A stretch of 64,000 nucleotides of DNA from an uncultured Eggerthellaceae bacterium (GCA_910588435.1 CAJUPL010000001.1:151567-215566); one strand, 5' to 3'; numbered from the stretch's first letter, positions 34,502-43,440 are shown. Numbers and translations are program-made. The notes: generated by a model not told the origin, from the letters alone.

Positions 34502-36064
34502 ATGGAGATAATCATAGGCATCATAGCCATAATCGTAGGCATAGCTGTAGGCTTCGCTGGCGCCAAGGCATTCGCAAGCAGCAGGCAGAAGAATATGGCA
34601 ACTCAAGCTGCGTCCATCAAGAAGGATGCAGAAGAAGAGGCATCGCGCATGATCAAGGATGCGCAGACCCAGGTTGACACCATGAAGAAGCAAGCACAGC
34701 TCGAAGCCAAGGATGAGGCGCTCAGGTACAGGCAGCAGATCGAAGAGGAGAACAAGGACCGCATGAAGGAGGTCCGCAGCGCTGAGAGCAGGCTGACGCA
34801 GCGCGAACAGTCACTGGACAACAGGACAGACGCTCTTGACAAGAGGGAGCATCAGCTCTCATCACTGCAGGGGCAGCTGGATAAGCGCGCAGGTGAGCTG
34901 ACAGAATCTGAAGCCGAGATGAGCAGGCGCCTTGAGAAGGTTGCCGGGATGACCCCTCAGCAGGCAAAGGAAGAGCTCCTTGAAACCATCCATGATGAGG
35001 TCATCCATGATTCAGCCGCCATCATCAGGGATGCTGAAGCCCGTACCAAGGCTGAGGCAGACAAGAAGGCTAGGGAGATCTTGAGCCTGGCCATCCAGAG
35101 GGTTGCAGCTGACCACTCCTCTGAGAACACCGTTTCCACCATACATATCCCAAACGATGACCTGAAGGGCAGGATCATCGGCCGCGAGGGCAGGAACATC
35201 CGCTCTTTCGAGCAGCTGACAGGGACGAATCTCATCATCGATGACACACCCGAGTGCGTGACCATCTCATGCTTCGATCCAGTGCGCCGTGAGATCGGCA
35301 AGATCACGATGGAGAATCTCATCGCTGACGGGCGCATACACCCAGCCAGGATCGAAGAGATGTATGAGAAGTCAGTGAAGCTGGTAGGGGAGCGCGTGCA
35401 GAAGGCGGGAGAGCAGGCAGCCTTCGATACGGGCATCCATGACCTGCATCCAGAGCTCATCCACACCCTTGGTCGCTTGATGTATCGCACCTCCTATGGC
35501 CAGAACGTGCTCAACCATTCGCTGGAGGTTGCATACCTTGCTGGCGTCATGGCATCAGAGCTTGGGCTTGACCCTGTGCCTGCCAAGAGGGCAGGTCTCT
35601 TGCATGACCTTGGCAAGGCCGTTGACCACGAGGTTGACGGAAGCCATGCGGTCCTCGGCGCGGATCTAGCCAAGCGCTTTGGCGAGAAGCCTGAGATCAT
35701 ACATGCCATAGAGGCTCATCATGAGGACGTTGAGCCCAACTCAGTGCTTGATGTCCTGATCCAGGCTGCAGATGCCGTATCTGCCGCAAGGCCAGGCGCC
35801 CGCAAGGAGACGCTTGATGCTTACATCAAGCGCTTGGAGAAGCTAGAGGAGATAGCCAACTCCCATGAGGGCGTTGAGCGCACCTTCGCCATCCAAGCAG
35901 GGCGCGAAGTCAGGGTCATGGTCTCTCCTGAGGTAGTGGATGAGGCAGCATCAGTGGTGCTGGCGCATGACATCGCCTCTCAGATCGAGAAGGAGATGCA
36001 ATACCCTGGTCAGGTGAAGGTCGTCGTCATACGTGAGAGCAGGGCAGTTGACTACGCGAAGTAG
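34502..36064 (+). CDS. rny: Ribonuclease Y
   Basis: RNase Y is a membrane-anchored endoribonuclease that starts bulk mRNA decay in Gram-positives. The 520-aa product has an N-terminal membrane helix (IIGIIAIIVGIAVGFAGAK), a long charged coiled coil (about 30-195), a KH domain (GRIIGREGRNIRSFEQLTG, about 222-245) and an HD domain (GLLHDLGKAVDHEVDGSH) with the catalytic His-Asp, then AIEAHHEDVEP. It ends near the start of the GHKL ATPase gene. Together with PNPase and RNase J it completes the Gram-positive RNA decay set in this window. Confidence 0.97.
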   Translation: MEIIIGIIAIIVGIAVGFAGAKAFASSRQKNMATQAASIKKDAEEEASRMIKDAQTQVDTMKKQAQLEAKDEALRYRQQIEEENKDRMKEVRSAESRLTQREQSLDNRTDALDKREHQLSSLQGQLDKRAGELTESEAEMSRRLEKVAGMTPQQAKEELLETIHDEVIHDSAAIIRDAEARTKAEADKKAREILSLAIQRVAADHSSENTVSTIHIPNDDLKGRIIGREGRNIRSFEQLTGTNLIIDDTPECVTISCFDPVRREIGKITMENLIADGRIHPARIEEMYEKSVKLVGERVQKAGEQAAFDTGIHDLHPELIHTLGRLMYRTSYGQNVLNHSLEVAYLAGVMASELGLDPVPAKRAGLLHDLGKAVDHEVDGSHAVLGADLAKRFGEKPEIIHAIEAHHEDVEPNSVLDVLIQAADAVSAARPGARKETLDAYIKRLEKLEEIANSHEGVERTFAIQAGREVRVMVSPEVVDEAASVVLAHDIASQIEKEMQYPGQVKVVVIRESRAVDYAK

Positions 36065-36116
36065 TCATCCTCAAGAAGACGATGCGTCAAGCCTGATCCC
36101 CTTCTTGGAAGAGGTC

Positions 36117-37172
36117 ATGCCCGAAGACCCATTCAAGGTTGAAGAGGAGCTAGGGCATGGATTCGTCAGGCTCAAGAGCACAGAGGCTGAGAAGCGCCAA
36201 GCCGCGCAAGACATCAGATGCTCTGAGGATATCCTCATAGAGCTCCTGCGCAACAGCAGAGACGCTGGCGCTAGGAACATCTATATCGCCACTGCACGTG
36301 AGGCAGACTCCCGCCTCATCTGCGTGATAGATGACGGATGCGGCATCCCCGAGGATATGTGGGATGCCGTCTTCTTGCCAAGGGTCACATCCAAGCTGGA
36401 TAGCGCGCATATGGACAAGTGGGGGATGCATGGCAGGGGAATGGCACTCTTCTCCACGAAGCTCAATGTCTCCTCAGCTAAGGTGTCCGCATCAGCGCCA
36501 GGGCTTGGCGCGTCCATCTCCATAGATGCGGGCACGAACCTGCCAGAGAAGGCTGACCAGAGCACGTTCCCAAGGTTCGAAGAGCATGACGGCATCATGC
36601 AGATGAGAGGCCCCAAGAACCTGATGAGAACGGCTTGCGAATTCGCTCTGGACTGCGGGGAATCCGTGAACGTCTATATCGGAAGCCCCGCGCAGATAGC
36701 GGCCACGCTGCACCAGTTCGGCATGGCTACGCTCCCAGCATATGAGAGAGCCTTCAACGATGCATCAACGGTGCCGGTCGTGAAGAGGCTGTCAGTTGCT
36801 GTGAGCCCCGAAGCCTTCGCCAGCATCTCAGATGACCTAGGGCTCCCTTTATCCTCTAGAACAGCACGGCGCATCATGGACGGAAAGCTAGACGGCGTTG
36901 AGGACCTATTGACCCTCATGCAGAAGAACAGCTTCCCCTCAAGCCGAAAGCATGGAAAGAGCTCATCCAAGCCTATCCCATCAGGTCCATCAAAGCGCTC
37001 CCTCAAGATCTCTGATGATGACAAGAGATCGTTCCTTCAAGGTGTCATGCGCTCATACCATGACCTTGCAGATGCTTATTACATGGATCCAGACGTGGAT
37101 CCGAAGATGCGGATGAGCGCAGGATCCATCATCATCGAGATACCATGCGCCTCAAAGGATGACCTTTCTTGA
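36117..37172 (+). CDS. GHKL-type ATPase (HSP90/MutL/MORC superfamily), unknown role
   Basis: The 351-aa product (if started at ATG 36117 after GGAAGAGG; a GTG at 36033 inside rny would give 379) contains a GHKL ATP-binding fold in its first half: N box ELLRNSRDAGA, G1 box IDDGCGIPEDMW, then a lid and G2 box KWGMHGRGMALFSTKL. The second half has no domain I recognise and ends with a helical region and a short beta-like end. There is no histidine-kinase dimerisation domain, so it is not a classical sensor kinase; MORC/MutL-like ATPases fit better. It lies between rny and spoVS, the place held by ymdB in Bacillus, which suggests a role linked to RNase Y or SpoVS. Confidence 0.8.
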   Translation: MPEDPFKVEEELGHGFVRLKSTEAEKRQAAQDIRCSEDILIELLRNSRDAGARNIYIATAREADSRLICVIDDGCGIPEDMWDAVFLPRVTSKLDSAHMDKWGMHGRGMALFSTKLNVSSAKVSASAPGLGASISIDAGTNLPEKADQSTFPRFEEHDGIMQMRGPKNLMRTACEFALDCGESVNVYIGSPAQIAATLHQFGMATLPAYERAFNDASTVPVVKRLSVAVSPEAFASISDDLGLPLSSRTARRIMDGKLDGVEDLLTLMQKNSFPSSRKHGKSSSKPIPSGPSKRSLKISDDDKRSFLQGVMRSYHDLADAYYMDPDVDPKMRMSAGSIIIEIPCASKDDLS

Positions 37173-37304
37173 ATGGATGACCATTTCGATAATCTATGTG
37201 TTTTGGGGCTTTGCCGCAACGTGCGTGAAAATATGCTCCTCATCTGCTAGAGTTGCAATGTTCAGATAAGCATCAATGAAGCACGAACATGGCATAAACG
37301 GAAA

Positions 37305-37622
37305 GTGGTCCAAGTGGCAGAAGAAGTCAGATCCCAGATAGGATGCCTCAAGGTATCCTCCAAGTCATCTCCCGCATCGGTTGCGGGAGCTATTGCTGGG
37401 ATGATCAAGGATGGCGCTGCGGTTGAGATCCAAGCTGTTGGCGCAGGTGCAGTCAATCAGGCCGTGAAGGCAATAGCCATATCCCGCGGGTTCTTGTCAC
37501 CTGTTGGCATAGAGATATTCTGCATCCCTTCCTTTGCCGACATCGTCATTGATGGCGAATACAAGACCGCTATCAGGTTCTCAGTGGAGCCGAAGGCTTC
37601 TGCTGCATCAGCAGAAGCATAG
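37305..37622 (+). CDS. spoVS: SpoVS-family protein
   Basis: SpoVS is an Alba-like fold protein needed for spore coat and septation control in Bacillus, but it also occurs in non-sporulating lineages. The conserved stretch is unmistakable: LKVSSKSSPASVAGAIAG, then VGAGAVNQAVKAIAISRGF and FCIPSFADIVIDGEYKTAI. Start is GTG 37305 or GTG 37314; the second is closer to the normal N-terminus and has GGAAAG upstream. A short Ala/Ser tail follows. No sporulation genes are seen in the window. It is preceded by a 132-base gap with no clear terminator, and followed by miaB, as in Bacillus. Confidence 0.93.
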   Translation: MVQVAEEVRSQIGCLKVSSKSSPASVAGAIAGMIKDGAAVEIQAVGAGAVNQAVKAIAISRGFLSPVGIEIFCIPSFADIVIDGEYKTAIRFSVEPKASAASAEA

Positions 37623-37648
37623 ATGGATCAGGTACCATTCCACCCAAT

Positions 37649-38995
37649 ATGCAGCACAGCCTCCAGGAGTTGACGTTCAGCATCCAGACATTCGGATGCC
37701 AGATGAACAAGCATGATTCTGAGAGGATCAGGGGCATGCTCGAAGGCCTTGGGATGCTGGAAGCTGCAACTCCTGAAGAGTCAGACGTGGTCATCTTCGT
37801 CACATGCTGCGTCAGAGAATCCGCCGACACGAAGCTCTACGGACACGTGATGTCCCTTCGCAACATGCCGAAGCGAGAAGGCTCTCCGCTTGATGAGAGG
37901 ATCATAGCCGTTGGCGGTTGCATCGGCCAGCGAGAAGGCAAAGCCCTCTCTCAGAAGATGGATCACGTGAACGTCGTGTTCGGCACGCGTACCATCCATA
38001 TGCTCCCGAACCTGATAGATGAAGCCATCAACGGCTCTGCTTCTTCGAATACCTCAGTTGATGAAGGCGGCAAGACGTTCCAGCTTCCCATCCACAGAGA
38101 TGCAAGCTGGGCTGCGTGGCTTCCCATCACGTTCGGATGCGACAACTTCTGCACCTATTGCATCGTCCCCTATGTTCGGGGCCGTGAGAGCTCAAGGGAG
38201 CTGGAAGAGGTCATCGAAGAGGCGAAGGGGTATGTGTCTGATGGCGTCAAGGAGATAACGCTCCTTGGGCAGAACGTGAACTCTTACGGGCGGGACCTCT
38301 ACGGTAGTCCCAAGTTCGCAGAGATGCTGGATGCCATCGATGCCACAGGGATAGAGCGGCTTCGTTTCGCCACCAGCCATCCGAAGGACCTCTCAGATGA
38401 CGTGATAGAGCGCTTTGCAAGCCTTGGATCCTTGATGCCAGCGCTCCATCTTCCTGTGCAGTCAGGCTCCGACAGGGTCTTGAGCACGATGAACAGGAAG
38501 TACACGCGCGATCACTACCTTGCGCTGATAGATAAGCTCAGGGAAGCGAACCCTGACATAGCGCTCTCAACTGACGTCATAGTCGGATTCCCAGGGGAGA
38601 CGGAAGAGGATTTCCTTGACACCTTGAGCTTGATAGATGAGGTTGGATATCACCAGGTCTTCACCTTCATCTATTCGAAGCGCTCAGGCACGCCAGCTGC
38701 AAGCTACCCAGATGAGGTGCCAAGAGAGATCGCTCAGGATAGGTTCGATAGGCTATTGAGCGTTGTTGAGAAGCGCGCTCTGGAAGCAAATTCCCGGGAT
38801 GTCGGGGCCATTGCCAATGTCCTCTTCGAAGGCGCATCGAAGAAGGATCAAGGCGTGCTCACCGGTAAGACCGAGAAGAACCAAACAGTGCATGTCGCTG
38901 GATCGGGGATCTGCCCTGAGGACATGGCCGGGAAGATCGCACGTGTGAAGATAGAGGAAGCGAAGACGTGGTATCTGAAGGGCCAGCTCCTATGA
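37649..38995 (+). CDS. miaB: tRNA-2-methylthio-N6-dimethylallyladenosine synthase MiaB
   Basis: MiaB methylthiolates i6A37 in tRNAs that read UNN codons. The 448-aa protein has the UPF0004 domain with its three cysteines (TFGCQMNKHDSERI, VTCCVRESA, GGCIGQ), radical SAM CDNFCTYC, LPVQSGSDRVL, and a C-terminal TRAM domain. FGCQMNxxDSE is diagnostic for MiaB. It is followed 4 bases later by miaA, whose product makes the i6A substrate, so two successive steps are in one operon. Confidence 0.96.
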   Translation: MQHSLQELTFSIQTFGCQMNKHDSERIRGMLEGLGMLEAATPEESDVVIFVTCCVRESADTKLYGHVMSLRNMPKREGSPLDERIIAVGGCIGQREGKALSQKMDHVNVVFGTRTIHMLPNLIDEAINGSASSNTSVDEGGKTFQLPIHRDASWAAWLPITFGCDNFCTYCIVPYVRGRESSRELEEVIEEAKGYVSDGVKEITLLGQNVNSYGRDLYGSPKFAEMLDAIDATGIERLRFATSHPKDLSDDVIERFASLGSLMPALHLPVQSGSDRVLSTMNRKYTRDHYLALIDKLREANPDIALSTDVIVGFPGETEEDFLDTLSLIDEVGYHQVFTFIYSKRSGTPAASYPDEVPREIAQDRFDRLLSVVEKRALEANSRDVGAIANVLFEGASKKDQGVLTGKTEKNQTVHVAGSGICPEDMAGKIARVKIEEAKTWYLKGQLL

Positions 38996-38999
38996 GCGG

Positions 39000-39953
39000 A
39001 TGCGCATGAACCAGATGCGCTTCGTCATCTGCGGTCCTACGGCTACAGGCAAATCCGAGCTCGCTCAGCGCTTGGCGATCCATGCGGGTGGAGTGGTGCT
39101 CAGCGCGGATTCCATGCAGGTCTATAGGGGAATGGATATCGGCACTGCCAAGGTCCCACCAGAGAAGAGGCTGGTAGAGCATTTCGGGCTCGACCTCACA
39201 GATCCAGATGAGCCGTATTCGGCATCTCTGTACCAATCATATTCAAGGGTTGTCATGGATGAGGCAGAAGAGGCCAGAAGGCCTGTTGTCATCACTGGCG
39301 GGACCGGCCTTTACATACAAGCTGCGCTTGATGACCTCAAGTTCCCAAAGGGAGAGCAAGCGAACAATCCCATACGAGAGAGATATTCCCAGATGGCTGA
39401 GGAGAAGGGCTCATCTGCTGTTTGGGATGAGCTCAACAAGATGGACCCCAAGAGCGCACAGCACATCCATCCCAACAACTTGAAGCGCGTGATACGTGCT
39501 CTGGAGATGGCCCATGAGGGCGAGAGCTATTCTGAGAGAACCCATGGCTTGAAAGAGGTGAGCGAGCTATACCCTGCGCTCTACATCGGGCTTTCGATGG
39601 AAAGATCCCTTCTCTACGAGCGCATAGGAGAGCGTGTGGACGCAATGCGCGAGATGGGGCTCGTAGATGAGGTCAGGAAGCTTGCAGAAGAAGGCTTCGC
39701 AAGCTCCTTGACCGCTCGGCAGGCTATAGGATACAAGGAGATACTTAGCGCATTCGAAGGAGAGATATCCCTAGATGAGGCCTTCGAAGACATAAAGCAG
39801 GCTACAAGGCGCTATGCCAAGCGGCAAGGCACTTGGTTCAGGCGCGATGAGCGCATCCATTGGATAGATGTGACCAAAAAGGGCGAGCAAGATGTCATGG
39901 AGGAAGCGATGCACGTGATGGATCGCTTCTGCGAAGATGAGGAGAAGAGATGA
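39000..39953 (+). CDS. miaA: tRNA dimethylallyltransferase MiaA
   Basis: MiaA transfers a dimethylallyl group to A37 of tRNA, preparing it for MiaB. The 317-aa product has the P-loop CGPTATGKSELAQRLA, the LSADSMQVYRGMDIGTAK motif, ITGGTGLYIQA and the C-terminal KQATRRYAKRQGTWFRR. ATG codons at 39000, 39006 and 39015 are all possible starts. The last four bases overlap dapF (ATGA), so the operon continues into diaminopimelate metabolism. Confidence 0.97.
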   Translation: MRMNQMRFVICGPTATGKSELAQRLAIHAGGVVLSADSMQVYRGMDIGTAKVPPEKRLVEHFGLDLTDPDEPYSASLYQSYSRVVMDEAEEARRPVVITGGTGLYIQAALDDLKFPKGEQANNPIRERYSQMAEEKGSSAVWDELNKMDPKSAQHIHPNNLKRVIRALEMAHEGESYSERTHGLKEVSELYPALYIGLSMERSLLYERIGERVDAMREMGLVDEVRKLAEEGFASSLTARQAIGYKEILSAFEGEISLDEAFEDIKQATRRYAKRQGTWFRRDERIHWIDVTKKGEQDVMEEAMHVMDRFCEDEEKR

Positions 39954-40873
39954 CGAGATTGGAATTCGCGAAGCTGAACGGACTCGGGAATGATTTCGTG
40001 ATCGTCGATGACCTCTCTGATGAGATCAGCCTCTCAACAGAGCAGGTGAGATCCATATGCGATAGGCATTTCGGCGTTGGCGCGGATGGCGTCATCCTGG
40101 TCAAACCTCCTAAGGAGCCAGGCCAGCTGGCGTACATGCACTACATCAATTCTGATGGCACGCTGGCTCAGATGTGCGGCAACGGTGTTCGCTGCTTCGC
40201 CAAATACCTCGTAGATAGGGGCTTTGCTGATGTGAGCTCTGGAAGGCTCACGGCAGGCACGCTAGCGGGGAACCGCCAGATCAGCTTCGATGTGGACGCG
40301 GATGGGAAGATGCTCACCGCAGAGGTTGATATGGGGTGTCCCATCTTGGCCCCTGCGGATGTTCCGGTAGCTGTAGCGGCCAATGCCGAGACTCCATATG
40401 GCGAAGCCTACGTCAAAGAACACGAACTGGGATCTCCTTGGGGCCCTTTCCGCTTCACGTGCGTCTCCATGGGCAACCCACATGCTGTCTGCTTCATAGA
40501 TGACTGGAACGTCCTTCCAGATGAGCTGTTCGAGGACAGAGCGAAAAAGGGGCTTGACGCATTCAAGGTGTCCGAAGCGGGCGCCTTCTTCGAATGCCAT
40601 CCAGCCTTCCCTGAGAAGACGAACGTGGAGTTCGCATCTATAGAAGATGACGGCATCCACATGCGCGTATTCGAGAGGGGCTGCGGAGAGACGCTAGCTT
40701 GCGGCACAGGCGCATGCGCAACCCTCGTGGCAGCCGTTCTCACCGATAGGTCTGGATGCGCTTCCAGGGTTCATCTATTGGGCGGTCCGTTAGATATCAC
40801 ATGGGATGATGGAGGGTCCGTCATGATGACAGGGCCTGCTGAAGAGGCTTTCTCTGGCGTTCTGGATGCGTGA
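39950..40873 (+). CDS. dapF: Diaminopimelate epimerase
   Basis: DapF interconverts LL- and meso-diaminopimelate, the last step before wall cross-link precursor and lysine. The 307-aa product has both active-site cysteine regions, MCGNGVRCFAKYL and ERGCGETLACGTGACATL, plus NGLGNDFVIVDD at the start. It overlaps miaA by 4 bases. Length is slightly above the usual 275 because of an insertion near residues 130-150. With dapB and dapA at 21.6-23.4 kb, three DAP pathway genes are in the window. Confidence 0.96.
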   Translation: MTRLEFAKLNGLGNDFVIVDDLSDEISLSTEQVRSICDRHFGVGADGVILVKPPKEPGQLAYMHYINSDGTLAQMCGNGVRCFAKYLVDRGFADVSSGRLTAGTLAGNRQISFDVDADGKMLTAEVDMGCPILAPADVPVAVAANAETPYGEAYVKEHELGSPWGPFRFTCVSMGNPHAVCFIDDWNVLPDELFEDRAKKGLDAFKVSEAGAFFECHPAFPEKTNVEFASIEDDGIHMRVFERGCGETLACGTGACATLVAAVLTDRSGCASRVHLLGGPLDITWDDGGSVMMTGPAEEAFSGVLDA

Positions 40874-40882
40874 TCTGTAGCT

Positions 40883-42226
40883 TTGGGATCTACTAGAAGC
40901 AGGGAAGTGACGGCCAACAGCTTGACGGACGAGAAGAAGCCAAGGTTCCCCCTGATCAGCACGGAGGAGCCCGTAGAGAGAGCATTGCTCGTTGGGATCG
41001 ACAGGCCAGGGGCTCAATGGGACATGAACGCATCATTGGCAGAGCTCTCCAGGCTTGCACATACCGCAGGTGCTGTCACGGTGGCAACAGCAACGCAGCG
41101 GCTACGGACTCCGAATCCTGCAACATATGTTGGCAGCGGCAAGGTGGCGGAGATAGCGGAAGCTGCACATGAGCAGGATGTGGACATCATCATCTTCGAT
41201 GATGAGCTGACACCATCTCAGCAATCGAATCTCGAGCACTCGGTGGATAGGGATATCAAGGTGATAGACAGAACAGCTCTCATCTTGGACATCTTTGCCA
41301 TGCGAGCGAAGAGCAAGGAGGGCAAGCTCCAGGTCAGGCTAGCGCAGAACGAGTACCTCTACCCGAGGCTGCGTGGCATGTGGGCACACCTTGCATCCAA
41401 TAGGATGGGCGGTGGCGTTGGTTCCAGGTTCGGAGAAGGGGAGAGCCAGCTTGAGGTGGACAGGCGAATGGTCCGCAATAGGATCACCTCGATCAAGCGA
41501 GAGCTTGCAAGGCTGGAATCCGTTCGCCAGACCCAAAGAGAAGGGCGAAAGCGGAGCGATGTCATCAGAGTGTCCCTTGCAGGCTATACGAATGCCGGGA
41601 AATCAAGCCTGCTCAACGCCTTGAGCGGAAGCGAAGCATATTCCGATGACCTCCTGTTCGCTACCCTTGACTCCACCACAAGGGCTCTGACGCTCCCGCA
41701 AGGACGCAAGATCACACTGACAGATACGGTTGGATTCATACAGAAGCTGCCCACCACCTTGATCGAGGCATTCAAGTCCACCCTTGATGAGATCTCCGAA
41801 TCAGACCTGATATTGCATGTGGTTGATGCGTCTGATGCTGGCTTCGATGCTCACATGCGTTCAGTGACAGAGACGCTAGGGCAGATAGGAGCGCATGAGA
41901 TCCCATCAGTCTTGGTGATGAACAAATCCGACCTATTGGACGATGATCAAGCACGAGCTTTCAAGAAGCGATTCCCTGATGCGATATTCACCTCATCTAG
42001 CACAGGCGCTGGCTTGGATGAGCTATTGGAGAGGATCCAGCTATCCATCAGCGCCACTGAGGTGACGCTTGATGTGATCATCCCATACGCGAAGACTGGG
42101 TTGGCTGCCAAGGCCCATGAGAGCTGCAGCGTCTTGTCAGAGCGCTATGAGGAAGGCGGCATCAGGATGACGCTCCGATGCCCAGAGCGGATGAAGGGCC
42201 TCTTCGCTGGCTTCACAACCGCCTGA
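40883..42226 (+). CDS. hflX: GTPase HflX
   Basis: HflX is a 50S-binding GTPase that splits stalled ribosomes, especially after heat stress. The 447-aa product has the glycine-rich N-terminal domain (TYVGSGKVAEIAE, FDDELTPSQQSNLE, RNEYLYPRL-like), the helical linker with GRFGEGESQLEVDRR-type text, and the G domain (GYTNAGKSSLLNAL, DTVGFIQKLP, NKSDLLD). Start is TTG 40883; a GTG at 40907 is an alternative. Its 3' end overlaps lexA tail to tail by 14 bases. It follows dapF by 9 bases. Confidence 0.95.
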   Translation: MGSTRSREVTANSLTDEKKPRFPLISTEEPVERALLVGIDRPGAQWDMNASLAELSRLAHTAGAVTVATATQRLRTPNPATYVGSGKVAEIAEAAHEQDVDIIIFDDELTPSQQSNLEHSVDRDIKVIDRTALILDIFAMRAKSKEGKLQVRLAQNEYLYPRLRGMWAHLASNRMGGGVGSRFGEGESQLEVDRRMVRNRITSIKRELARLESVRQTQREGRKRSDVIRVSLAGYTNAGKSSLLNALSGSEAYSDDLLFATLDSTTRALTLPQGRKITLTDTVGFIQKLPTTLIEAFKSTLDEISESDLILHVVDASDAGFDAHMRSVTETLGQIGAHEIPSVLVMNKSDLLDDDQARAFKKRFPDAIFTSSSTGAGLDELLERIQLSISATEVTLDVIIPYAKTGLAAKAHESCSVLSERYEEGGIRMTLRCPERMKGLFAGFTTA

Positions 42227-42842
42227 AGACAGCGACGACAGTGCCCGCGATAGAGCATTCGCGCACTATTATGGGCTCCATATCATGGTTCTCTGGCTGC
42301 AAGCGGATATGATCTTGTTCCTTGTAGAAGCGCTTGATGGTAGCCTCATCTTCGAGGAGCGCCACGACGATGTCCCCATTGTTCGCCACAGGCTGCTCTT
42401 TGACGACGACATAATCCCCGTCATTGATGCCTACCTCTATCATGGAGTCACCGCGAACAGAGAGCATGAATGAGGGAGCTTCTCCCACTATCTCAGTAGG
42501 CAAGCGCAATGTATCGGTTATGTTCTCCTCTGCGAGTATGGGCATCCCGGCAGCTACGTTGCCGACCAAAGGAACGCTGACTATGTCGTGGAGATCCTGC
42601 ATCAAGGATGCAGTTGCATCCTCTACCTCATACGTGAGCGAGATAGAGCGTGACTTCAAGGGATCGCGCTTGATGAAGCCCTTCTCCTCAAGAGCCTTCA
42701 AATGCACATGGACGGTGGATGGGGAAGAGAGCCCCAGATCCTCGCACACTTCACGAACGGTTGGACCGTAGCCCTTCTCAACGATATGACGCTCTATGTC
42801 ATCAAGCACTGCCTTCTGCCGTTTGGTGATCTTGATAGCCAT
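42213..42842 (-). CDS. lexA: SOS repressor LexA
   Basis: LexA represses damage-repair genes and cleaves itself when RecA is active. From ATG 42842 the 209-aa product has the winged helix (MAIKITKRQKAVLDDIERHI, GPTVREVCEDLGLSSPSTVHVHLKALEEKG), the Ala-Gly cleavage site in GNVAAGMPI, and the Ser/Lys catalytic pair in VRGDSMIEVGI and YVVVKEQPV. The frame opens upstream but the ATG with GGGAG before it is the normal start. Two possible operators lie upstream. It overlaps hflX tail to tail. Confidence 0.97.
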   Translation of the reverse strand: MAIKITKRQKAVLDDIERHIVEKGYGPTVREVCEDLGLSSPSTVHVHLKALEEKGFIKRDPLKSRSISLTYEVEDATASLMQDLHDIVSVPLVGNVAAGMPILAEENITDTLRLPTEIVGEAPSFMLSVRGDSMIEVGINDGDYVVVKEQPVANNGDIVVALLEDEATIKRFYKEQDHIRLQPENHDMEPIIVRECSIAGTVVAVFRRL

Positions 42843-42865
42843 GGACCTGCTCCCATTCGCAAATG

Positions 42866-42888
42866 TGAACTGATGTTCGATGATTATA
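42866..42888 (-). promoter_or_regulatory. lexA promoter element with SOS box
   Basis: Read on the minus strand, TATAAT (plus positions 42883-42888) is followed by CGAACATCAGTTCA (42866-42879), matching the CGAAC-N4-GTTCG operator at 13 of 14 positions including the fixed half-sites but one. It would sit over the transcription start. A second, weaker match, GAAC-CTTT-GTAC, lies just upstream of the -10 box (about 42893-42904). Autoregulation of lexA is expected. Confidence 0.75.
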
Positions 42889-42946
42889 ACAGCGTACAAA
42901 GGTTCTAGGGACGAGAACGATACAATGTCACGAAATGGGTCACCGA

Positions 42947-42962
42947 CCACAATATGTAGTAT
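42947..42962 (+). promoter_or_regulatory. NrdR box upstream of nrdR
   Basis: CCACAATATGTAGTAT agrees with the NrdR box consensus acaCwAtATaTwGtgt at 13 of 16 positions, including the central CAATAT.TAG core. It lies 32 bases before the nrdR ATG. Boxes usually occur in pairs about 31 bases apart; a poor partial match (ATACAATGTCACG) lies about 27 bases upstream. It suggests nrdR-dut represses itself. Confidence 0.65.
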
Positions 42963-42993
42963 GATATCTGTCAATTCTTCACAGGAGGAGCCT

Positions 42994-43437
42994 ATGATCT
43001 GCCCATATTGTGATTACGAAGAATCCAAGGTGATAGATTCACGGCCTGCCGAAGACGGTTCCGCCATCAGGCGCAGGCGGGAGTGCCTCTCTTGTGGCAA
43101 GCGCTTCACGACATATGAGCGCTACGGGGAGCGTCCTGTCATAGTCATCAAGTCAGATAGCTCTTCTGAGCCATTCAGCCGAGAGAAGCTGATGAGATCC
43201 ATAATGGTGGCATGCGCCAAGCGCCCTGTCACGCCTGAGCAGATAGATTCGCTGATCTCTGACATAGAGCTTGCCGTGAGGACAGCTTCAGGAGAGGTCT
43301 CGTCCAAAGACCTCGGTGAGATGGTGTTGGACCGCTTGGCGCCGTTGGATGAGGTTGCATACATCAGGTTCGCCAGCGTCTACAAGGACTTCCAGAGCGT
43401 GGAAGAGTTCGCAGGCGCCCTTGAGGAGATAGCCTAG
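42994..43437 (+). CDS. nrdR: Transcriptional repressor NrdR
   Basis: NrdR senses (d)ATP and represses ribonucleotide reductase genes. From ATG 42994, placed after a strong AGGAGG (42983-42988), the 147-aa product has the zinc ribbon (MICPYCDYEESKVIDSRP, then CLSCGKRFTTYER) and an ATP-cone domain (VIKSDSSSEPFSREKLMRS). The longer open frame upstream covers the promoter region and is not coding. It is divergent from lexA and 3 bases before dut, putting two dNTP-related genes together. Confidence 0.97.
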   Translation: MICPYCDYEESKVIDSRPAEDGSAIRRRRECLSCGKRFTTYERYGERPVIVIKSDSSSEPFSREKLMRSIMVACAKRPVTPEQIDSLISDIELAVRTASGEVSSKDLGEMVLDRLAPLDEVAYIRFASVYKDFQSVEEFAGALEEIA

Positions 43438-43440
43438 AAG

